A stretch of DNA of 8,569 bases from an uncultured Acetobacteraceae bacterium (lineage in GTDB: Bacteria > Pseudomonadota > Alphaproteobacteria > Acetobacterales > Acetobacteraceae): NCBI GenBank assembly GCA_903839965.1, contig CAIMEK010000891.1:1-8569 (forward strand), written 5' to 3'. Numbering within the stretch: the first letter of the stretch is position 1; the number at the start of each line of letters is the position of its first letter. The notes under the pieces were generated by a model. That model ran no database searches. It had not been told where the DNA came from and saw nothing but the letters and a program-made list of their open reading frames with translations. Below, one piece after another: positions 1 through 5,460 of this stretch. The position numbers were made by a program, and so were the translations under genes.

Positions 1-46
1 AGCCTATTTTAGTGCCTATGGGGCAGAGCCCTCGCCTTGTCTTGCT

Positions 47-1792
47 TTACGGCAGTTCCTCGAACTCGTTCACCTTGTCGATTTCGGGGCCCATGGAGAC
101 GTTGGTTATCCGTTCCAGGATGCATTCGATGACGACCGGCACCTGGTATTTTTCCATCAGCGCCTCGGCGCGTTTGACGGCGGGGGCGAATTCCTCGGGG
201 GTGCGGACGCGGATGGCCTTGCAGCCCAGGCCCTCGACGACGGCGACGTGGTTGACGCCGTAGCCGGGCTCGGCGTCGTTTTCCGAGACCGCGTTGATGT
301 TCTCGAAGGCCAGGCTGACTTCGTAGTCCATCTGGAAGGCGCGCTGGGAGGCGCGGATGAGGCCGAGGTAGGCGTTGTTCACCACCACGTGCAGGTAGGG
401 CAGCTTGTAGTGGGCGCCGACGGCGAGCTCCTCGATGAGGAACTGGAAGTCGTAGTCGCCGGAGAGGGCGACGATGCGGCGGGTGGGGTCGGCGGCGCGG
501 ACGCCGAGCGCGGCGGGGAGGGTCCAGCCCAAGGGGCCGGCCTGGGCGGCGTTGATCCAGTGGCGGGGGTGGTAGACGTGCAGGAACTGCGCGGCCTGGA
601 TTTGCGACAGGCCGATGGTGGTGACGTAGGTGGTGTTCTGGCCGAAGGCGGCGTTCATTTCGGCGTAGACGCGCTGCGGCTTGAGCGGGACGTTGTCGAA
701 GTCGCTCTTGCGCAGCATGGTGTTCTTGCGGTGGTTGCAGGCGGCGACCCATTCGGTGCGATCGCGGAGCGTGCCGAGGTCCTTCATGCCGCGGGCGACC
801 TTGACGAGCATGGCCAGCGCGGCGCGGGCGTCGGAGACGATGCCGAGGTCGGGGCCGAAGATGCGGCCGACCTGGGTGGGCTCGATGTCGATGTGCACGA
901 ACTGGCGGCCCTTGGTGTAGACCTCGACCGAGCCGGTGTGGCGGTTGGCCCAGCGGTTGCCGATGCCGAGCACGAAGTCTGATTCGAGGTAGCTGGCGTT
1001 GCCGTAGCGGTGGCTGGTCTGGATGCCGACCATGCCGATCATCAGCTTGTGGTCGTCGGGGATGGCGCCCCAGCCCATGAGGGTGGGGATGACGGGCACG
1101 CCGGTGAGGGTGGCGAATTCGACCAGCAGGTCGGCGGCGTCGGCGATGAGCACGCCGCCGCCGGCGACGATGACAGGGTGGTCGGCGGCGTTCAGCATGG
1201 CCATGGCGCGCTCGGCCTGCTTGCGGGAGATGGCGGGCTTGTAGACGGGGAGCGGTTCGTAGGTGTCGATGTCGAACTCGATCTCGGCCATCTGGACGTC
1301 GAAGGGCAGGTCGATGAGCACGGGGCCGGGGCGGCCGGAGCGCATGACGTGGAAGGCCTGCTGGAAGACCTGGGGCACCAGGGCGGGCTCGAGGACGGTG
1401 ATCGCCCATTTGGCGACCGGCTTGGCGATGGCTTCGATGTCGACGCCCTGGAAGTCTTCCTTGTGCAGCTTGGCGCGGGGGACCTGGCCGGTGATGCAGA
1501 GGATGGGGATGCTGTCGGCGGCGGCGGCATAGATGCCGGTGATCATGTCGGTGCCGCCGGGGCCGGAGGTGCCGATGCAGACGCCGATGTTGCCGGGCTT
1601 GGCGCGGCTGTAGCCGTCGGCCATGTGGGAGGCGGCCTCGACGTGGCGGGCGAGGATGTGGCGGATGGTGCCGTTCTGGCGGAGCGCCGAGTAGAGCGGG
1701 TTGATGGCGGCGCCGGGGACGCCGAAGGCGTTGGTGATTCCTTCGCGCGCGAGCACGGCCACGGCCGCGTCGACTGCTCTCATTTTGGGCAT
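47..1792 (-). CDS. gcl: Glyoxylate carboligase (tartronate-semialdehyde synthase)
   Basis: This enzyme condenses two glyoxylates to tartronate semialdehyde and CO2 using thiamine diphosphate (ThDP), and is cytosolic. The 581-residue protein is close to the usual Gcl length. Seen in the sequence: an N-terminal ThDP pyrimidine-domain with GVPGAAINP (24-32) and RHVEAASHMADGY (49-61); a central FAD/Rossmann-like domain (about 190-340); and a C-terminal ThDP pyrophosphate-binding motif beginning GDYDF (445-449) and ending at NN (472-473). Val51 stands where other ThDP enzymes have the catalytic Glu, which is a known hallmark of Gcl rather than acetolactate synthase. The start is supported by GGAGGG, 8 nt upstream. 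It is divergent from the aldo/keto reductase gene. No hyi or glxR is visible downstream because the window ends 46 bp after the stop. The identification is firm. Confidence 0.96.
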   Translation of the reverse strand: MPKMRAVDAAVAVLAREGITNAFGVPGAAINPLYSALRQNGTIRHILARHVEAASHMADGYSRAKPGNIGVCIGTSGPGGTDMITGIYAAAADSIPILCITGQVPRAKLHKEDFQGVDIEAIAKPVAKWAITVLEPALVPQVFQQAFHVMRSGRPGPVLIDLPFDVQMAEIEFDIDTYEPLPVYKPAISRKQAERAMAMLNAADHPVIVAGGGVLIADAADLLVEFATLTGVPVIPTLMGWGAIPDDHKLMIGMVGIQTSHRYGNASYLESDFVLGIGNRWANRHTGSVEVYTKGRQFVHIDIEPTQVGRIFGPDLGIVSDARAALAMLVKVARGMKDLGTLRDRTEWVAACNHRKNTMLRKSDFDNVPLKPQRVYAEMNAAFGQNTTYVTTIGLSQIQAAQFLHVYHPRHWINAAQAGPLGWTLPAALGVRAADPTRRIVALSGDYDFQFLIEELAVGAHYKLPYLHVVVNNAYLGLIRASQRAFQMDYEVSLAFENINAVSENDAEPGYGVNHVAVVEGLGCKAIRVRTPEEFAPAVKRAEALMEKYQVPVVIECILERITNVSMGPEIDKVNEFEELP

Positions 1793-1800
1793 GGGGCTTT

Positions 1801-1806
1801 CCCTCC
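1801..1806 (-). promoter_or_regulatory. Ribosome binding site of gcl
   Basis: On the minus strand this reads GGAGGG, 8 nt before the ATG at 1792. It supports that start over the second in-frame ATG three codons further in (Met4). Confidence 0.75.
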
Positions 1807-1884
1807 GGTGTTCGCCGATGGCGGCATTATGCCGGGTTCGTGAGGCTTTGCGGAGGCGATTCCGTATGTTGGAAACGGATGGGA

Positions 1885-1894
1885 ATTACGTAAT
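1885..1894. promoter_or_regulatory. Perfect palindrome, possible operator
   Basis: ATTACGTAAT is a perfect 10-bp palindrome in the AT-rich part of the gcl/aldo-keto reductase gap, about 95 bp from the gcl start. It lies next to the TTCC-N7-GGAA dyad. A dimeric repressor or activator site is plausible by position and symmetry; the regulator is not identifiable from the window. Confidence 0.35.
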
Positions 1895-2155
1895 AGTTCA
1901 AGTAGGTTAGAGGTATTTTATGAGCGGTTGAAAGGGGGGCGGCGGGGGGGTTGGGGAACTTTCCCGCATGGTGGAAATTTTCTGGTTTTCGTTTGCGGGC
2001 GCAATGGGTTGCCACATTCCGGGACGGTGAGCGTCGGCGGGGCGCGGGGTGGCCAGGGCCTGCCGGCCCGGCGTTGCGCGGGGCGGGCGGTGCTGGCAGG
2101 TTGTCGGCACGGGCGCAGCCGGATCGCGGCTGCCCGGGAGGGATGGAAAGCAGCC

Positions 2156-3226
2156 ATGGACTACGTTCAGCTCGGCAATTCGGGCTTGCTGGTGTCGAAG
2201 TTCGTGTTCGGCGCCGCGACATTCTCCGGCACCAACGGCTTCGAGGGGCTCGGCAATGTGCGCGGGGAGAGCGCGCGCCGGCAGGTGGACATCGCGCTGG
2301 AGGCCGGCGTCAACGCCATCGACACGGCCAACCTGTATTCGCGCGGCGATTCCGAGCGCGTGGTCGGCGAGGCGGTGGCGGGGCGGCGCGACAAGGTGCT
2401 GATCTTCACCAAGGTCGGCTTTCCGATGGGGCCGGGGGCGAACGAGCGGGGGTCGTCGCGGGTGCACCTGACGGCGCAGATCGAGGGGTCGCTGAAGCGG
2501 CTGAACACCGACTACGTGGACCTGTATTTCCTGCACATGTGGGACGGGGTCGCGCCGGTGGAGGAGACGGTGGAGACCATGACCGGGCTGATCCGGGCGG
2601 GCAAGATCCGGTATTGGGGGGTGTCGAACTACAGCGGCTGGTCGCTGGCCAAGACGGTGATGACGGCGCGGGCGGGCGGCATGGCCGCGCCGGTGGCGCA
2701 GCAGATCTACTACACCGCGGAGGGCCGCGAGGCCGAATACGAGCTGTTGCCGGCCGGGGCGGACCTGGGGGTGGCCGCGATGATCTGGAGCCCGTTGGGG
2801 CAGGGGCTGCTGAGCGGCAAGTTCAAGCGCGGCGAGCCGCCGCCGGCCGGAACGCGGCAGGGCATCAGCGGCTGGATCGAGCCGTGGATCATGGACCAGG
2901 ACCGGCTGTATCGGGTGATCGACGCGCTGGCTGCGGTGGCGAAGGAGCTGGGCGCCACGACCGCGCAGGTGGCGCTGGCCTGGCTGAAGGCGCAGCCGCT
3001 GGTGGGGCCGATCGTGCTGGGGGCGCGGACCGACGCGCAACTGCGCGACAACCTTGGCGCCGACGCGATTACGCTGACGCCGGCGCAGCACGACCGGATC
3101 GAGGCGGTGGGGCGGCCGGCGCCGATCTATCCGTTCTGGCATCGGGCGGTGAATGCGAGCGAGCGCGCCACCCCGGGCGAGGCGGCGTTCCTGCGCCGCT
3201 GGCGGCAGACGTTGGGAGCCGCGTGA
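2156..3226 (+). CDS. Aldo/keto reductase family oxidoreductase
   Basis: This is an NAD(P)H-dependent (beta/alpha)8-barrel reductase of 356 residues, probably cytosolic, acting on an aldehyde or ketone that the sequence does not reveal. The catalytic tetrad of the family is complete: Asp56 and Tyr61 in DTANLYSRGDSE (56-67), Lys86 in FTKVGF, and His127 in FLHMWD. Cofactor-site elements follow: GVSNYS (155-160), SPLGQGLLSGKF (212-223) and GARTDAQLRDNL (289-300). The frame is open upstream to 1928, but residues before the ATG at 2156 do not resemble the family, and MDYVQLGNSGLLVS is a typical family N-terminus. GGAGGG lies at 2137-2142 and GGAAAG closer at 2145-2150. Its stop overlaps the start of the next gene, so the two are probably one operon. 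It resembles the YajO/IolS-like group; substrate is unknown. Confidence 0.9.
   Translation: MDYVQLGNSGLLVSKFVFGAATFSGTNGFEGLGNVRGESARRQVDIALEAGVNAIDTANLYSRGDSERVVGEAVAGRRDKVLIFTKVGFPMGPGANERGSSRVHLTAQIEGSLKRLNTDYVDLYFLHMWDGVAPVEETVETMTGLIRAGKIRYWGVSNYSGWSLAKTVMTARAGGMAAPVAQQIYYTAEGREAEYELLPAGADLGVAAMIWSPLGQGLLSGKFKRGEPPPAGTRQGISGWIEPWIMDQDRLYRVIDALAAVAKELGATTAQVALAWLKAQPLVGPIVLGARTDAQLRDNLGADAITLTPAQHDRIEAVGRPAPIYPFWHRAVNASERATPGEAAFLRRWRQTLGAA
3214..3218 (+). promoter_or_regulatory. Ribosome binding site inside the aldo/keto reductase end
   Basis: GGGAG lies 7 nt before the ATG at 3226, within the last codons of the upstream gene. It picks 3226 as the start of the dehydrogenase rather than the in-frame GTG at 3223, and fits translational coupling across the TGATG overlap. 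Confidence 0.6.
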
Positions 3227-4191
3227 TGGGGCTGTCGCTGGTGATGCTGCCGCCGCAGACCGAGGTGTACCGCGCCTGGGAGCGCCGCCTGGCGGGCGAT
3301 GTTCCGGGGGTTGAGGTGAGCGTGGCGGAGACGGCGGAAGAGGCGGCCGCGGCGATCGTGACGAGCGATGCCGCGTTCGGCGCGTTGCCGCGCGAGTTGC
3401 TGGCGCGGGCGAGCAAGCTGCGCTGGCTGCAGTGCCACTACGCCGCGCCGCCGGCGGGGTTCTATTACCCCGAGCTGATCGCGCATCCGGTGCTGGTGAC
3501 CAACATGCGCGAGATTTTCAACGACCATCTCGGCACCCACATCATGGCGTTCGTGCTGGCCTTCGCCCGCGCCTTGCCGCGCTACATTCCGCAGCAGCTC
3601 AGGGGCGAGTGGCGGCGCCTGCCGGACGAGACGCTGATCCATCTGCCCGAGGCGACCGCGCTGATCGTCGGGCTGGGCGGCATCGGGGCGGAGACGGCGC
3701 GGCTGGCGGCGGCGTTCGGCATGACGGTGATCGGCACCGATGCGCGGCGCAAGGACGTGCCCCCCGGGGTGGCGGAGATGCATCCGCCGGAGGCGCTGGA
3801 CGCGCTGCTGCCGCGGGCGGATTTCGTTATTTTGACGGTGCCGCACACGCCGCAGACCGAGGGGATGATGGATCGCGCCCGCTTTCAGCGCATGCGGCGG
3901 GGGGCGGTGTTCATCAATATCGGGCGCGGCATGACGACGCGGCTCGACGACCTGGTGGCGGCGCTGCGGGCCGGCGAGGTGGGCGGCGCGGCGCTGGATG
4001 TGTTCGAGGTTGAGCCGCTGCCGCCCGGGCATGCGCTATGGACCCTGCCGAACGTGCTGATCACGCCGCACATGGCGGGCAACGGGCCGTACCTCGACGA
4101 GCGGCGGTATGCGATTTTGCGCGACAACGCGCGCGCCATGCTGACGGGCGGGGCGTTGCGCAACCTGGTGGACAAGGCGGTGTGGTTCTGA
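3226..4191 (+). CDS. D-isomer-specific 2-hydroxyacid dehydrogenase (NAD-binding)
   Basis: The 321-residue protein reduces an alpha-keto acid to a D-2-hydroxy acid, or the reverse, with NAD(H). Seen: an N-terminal substrate domain (1-100); a Rossmann domain with GLGGIG (149-154) and an acidic Asp172 at the end of the second strand, which favours NAD over NADP; and the family catalytic triad Arg234 (NIGRG), Glu263 (EVEPLP) and His282 (TPHMAG). Length is normal for the family. The usual Gly-rich substrate loop of the N-terminal domain is replaced by CHYAAPPAG (70-78). Start at 3226 overlaps the previous stop by one base (TGATG). Next to gcl, glyoxylate or hydroxypyruvate reductase (GhrA-like) is a reasonable guess, but the substrate cannot be read from the sequence. 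The 120-bp gap to the convergent next gene shows no clear terminator. Confidence 0.91.
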   Translation: MGLSLVMLPPQTEVYRAWERRLAGDVPGVEVSVAETAEEAAAAIVTSDAAFGALPRELLARASKLRWLQCHYAAPPAGFYYPELIAHPVLVTNMREIFNDHLGTHIMAFVLAFARALPRYIPQQLRGEWRRLPDETLIHLPEATALIVGLGGIGAETARLAAAFGMTVIGTDARRKDVPPGVAEMHPPEALDALLPRADFVILTVPHTPQTEGMMDRARFQRMRRGAVFINIGRGMTTRLDDLVAALRAGEVGGAALDVFEVEPLPPGHALWTLPNVLITPHMAGNGPYLDERRYAILRDNARAMLTGGALRNLVDKAVWF

Positions 4192-4311
4192 CGGCAAGAA
4201 GCAGACCGGGACTGCGATTAGCGTCGCTGATTTCGCCCCTGTCTCGACCCGGGCGCCTTGCCGCGCCAGCTTGCCTTGCAGCCGGTCGATGCGATCCTCA
4301 CCGGCTCGCGC

Positions 4312-5064
4312 TCAATGAAACACCCGCCCGGCATCGATGACGATGGTCTGGCCGGTCATGGTCTCGGTGCGGCACATGGTGACCACCATGTCGGCGCAGT
4401 CGTCCTTGTCGGCGGTCTTCTTCAGGAGCGAACTGGCCACGGCCTGCCCCATTCGACCCGGCGGGAGACTGGCTGTCGCGCGGGTTCCCTCCAGGAAGCC
4501 GGGCGCCACGCAGTTGACGAGCGTCTCGGGCGCCATCGCAACGGCCAGGCAGCGCGTGAGATGGATGAGGCCGGCTTTCGCCACCGCATAGGCGATCGAG
4601 GAGCCCGAGGGCTGCAGCCCGGCCACGGACGCGATGTTGACAACCCGGCCCCGCCCCTGGGCCTTCATGATGGGCGCCACCGCCTTGGTGAGGCGCATCG
4701 GCCCGGTCAGGTTCACGGCCATGATCCGGTCCCACACCTCGGGTGTCAGGTTATCGAGGTCGCCGAAGGGGATCGCCTTATTGTAGGCGGCGTCGTTGAC
4801 CAGGATGTCGAGATGGCCGAAACGCCGGGTCACGTCGTGGATTACCGCCGCCACGGCGGCGTCGTCGGTGATGTCGCAGGCGAAGGCAGCGGCGTCGACC
4901 TGGTAGAGCGTCGCCAGCTCGCGGGCGACGCTTTCCGCCTGGTCGCGGCTCTGGGCATACATGACGGCGATGCCCACACCCTCCCTGGCCAGGGCGTGGC
5001 AGATGCGCTGGCCGAGCCCGCCATTGCCGCCGGTTACGAGCGCGACCAGTCCCTTTAGCTCCAT
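4312..5064 (-). CDS. Short-chain dehydrogenase/reductase, FabG-like
   Basis: This 250-residue classical SDR is an NAD(P)-dependent oxidoreductase of unknown substrate. Motifs in order: cofactor-binding TGGNGGLG (11-18); CDITD with Asp64 near the adenine; NDAA (90-93), in place of the usual NNAG; Asn118 in VNLTGP; catalytic Ser146 in NIASVAG; Tyr159 and Lys163 in YAVAK; APGF (187-190); and a C-terminal TGQTIVIDAG (237-246). The Asn-Ser-Tyr-Lys tetrad is therefore complete. An in-frame ATG exists 30 codons upstream, but AGGAG sits 7 nt before the ATG at 5064, and MELKGLVALVTGG is a standard SDR N-terminus. It converges on the hydroxyacid dehydrogenase gene and is a separate transcription unit. 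Whether it belongs to the same pathway as gcl is unknown. Confidence 0.92.
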   Translation of the reverse strand: MELKGLVALVTGGNGGLGQRICHALAREGVGIAVMYAQSRDQAESVARELATLYQVDAAAFACDITDDAAVAAVIHDVTRRFGHLDILVNDAAYNKAIPFGDLDNLTPEVWDRIMAVNLTGPMRLTKAVAPIMKAQGRGRVVNIASVAGLQPSGSSIAYAVAKAGLIHLTRCLAVAMAPETLVNCVAPGFLEGTRATASLPPGRMGQAVASSLLKKTADKDDCADMVVTMCRTETMTGQTIVIDAGRVFH

Positions 5065-5071
5065 AAGCCAG

Positions 5072-5076
5072 CTCCT
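5072..5076 (-). promoter_or_regulatory. Ribosome binding site of the short-chain dehydrogenase
   Basis: Minus-strand AGGAG lies 7 nt before the ATG at 5064. It decides against the longer in-frame start at 5154. Confidence 0.7.
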
Positions 5077-5113
5077 ATATGCCGGTGCGCGGCCGTGTGC
5101 CCGCGCGTGTGGA

Positions 5114-5125
5114 TGTCCACGGACA
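5114..5125. promoter_or_regulatory. Dyad upstream of the short-chain dehydrogenase, possible operator
   Basis: TGTCC-AC-GGACA is a 12-bp inverted repeat 50 bp upstream of the short-chain dehydrogenase start. Position and symmetry fit an operator, but in GC-rich DNA a dyad of this size can arise by chance, and no regulator is adjacent. Confidence 0.25.
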
Positions 5126-5290
5126 GATTGCTGCCGGACCCATGGAGCAAGCAAGCCACGCCGGGACCGTCAACCCGTCGACCCCGAACCGCAACTCGCT
5201 GAGCCCCCGAGGACGGCCATGGATCTGCGCAGCGGGGTGGCGTCGGGATGGTCACCCCCCCAGGTTCTGCTCGCCCATCACCGCAAAGCG

Positions 5291-5316
5291 CCGAAGGCCC
5301 CCGCGGGGGCCTTCGG
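5291..5316 (-). terminator. Strong GC hairpin, probable terminator
   Basis: The 26 bases form a perfect palindrome (arms start CCGAAGG and end CCTTCGG around a C/G-rich core). On the minus strand it is followed by CGCTTTGCGG, only a short T run, so it is not a textbook intrinsic terminator. It is downstream of the Hint-domain gene and upstream of the next minus gene, which suits termination between them. Confidence 0.45.
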
Positions 5317-5389
5317 GCATTCGCTCCTGGAATTTTACACTGGCGCCCAGGATGGTCTGGAACCGACTGCGGAGCCCCCCCTCGGCCCC

Positions 5390-5412
5390 GTGCGGGAGCA
5401 AGCCTCCCGCAC
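5390..5412 (-). terminator. Hairpin after the Hint-domain gene
   Basis: A 9-bp perfect stem, GTGCGGGAG against CTCCCGCAC, with a 5-nt loop starts about 50 nt past the stop at 5461. No T run follows on either strand. It may help end transcription or protect the transcript 3' end; the evidence is only structural. Confidence 0.3.
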
Positions 5413-5460
5413 GTTGGCTATGACGCGAAGCGCCGCAGTTCGTTCAATACGACGCTATCC

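Larger units (their letters stand above)
1793..2155. promoter_or_regulatory. Divergent intergenic region between gcl and the aldo/keto reductase
   Basis: This 363-bp gap separates two divergently transcribed genes and should hold both promoters. About 1855-1925 and 1957-2000 are clearly more AT-rich than the flanking genes. Dyads seen: TTCC-N7-GGAA (1860-1874), overlapping TCCGT-N9-ACGGA (1861-1879); a perfect 10-bp palindrome ATTACGTAAT (1885-1894); and GGGAA-CT-TTCCC (1954-1965). A G-run cluster lies at 1934-1956. The minus strand has TTGAAC (1901-1896), which could be a -35 element for gcl, but I see no well-spaced -10 and do not assign a promoter. From about 2000 to 2130 the sequence is GC-rich and I see nothing specific in it. 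No regulator gene is adjacent, so which protein binds is unknown. Confidence 0.5.
5065..5460. other. Intergenic region without a convincing gene
   Basis: This 396-bp gap lies upstream of the short-chain dehydrogenase and downstream of the Hint-domain gene, both on the minus strand. I see no coding frame with family resemblance and no tRNA. It holds a TGTCC-AC-GGACA dyad (5114-5125), a minus-strand TTGACG (5173-5168) that could be a -35 without a good -10, and two GC-rich hairpins (5291-5316 and 5390-5412). Confidence 0.5.

Noticed and set aside
20..31. Short hairpin GGGC-loop-GCCC just after gcl
   Set aside because: The stem is only 4 bp with a 3-nt loop and is not followed directly by a T run, so it is too weak to call a terminator.
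9..1409. Long minus-strand frame over gcl (466 codons), rich in R, P and H
   Set aside because: It is a frame shadow of gcl: its composition is typical of out-of-frame GC-rich DNA and it has no family motifs.
1010..1843. Plus-strand open frame of 277 codons, G/D/A/V-rich
   Set aside because: It is antisense to gcl, has no motifs, and reflects codon-bias mirroring.
1928..2155. N-terminal extension of the aldo/keto reductase (76 codons)
   Set aside because: The frame is open but covers the regulatory dyads and lacks family resemblance; the ATG at 2156 gives the normal N-terminus.
4192..4311. Possible bidirectional terminator between the converging genes
   Set aside because: Only a 4-bp dyad (AGCG-T-CGCT at 4220-4228) is visible; no stable hairpin or T run on either strand.
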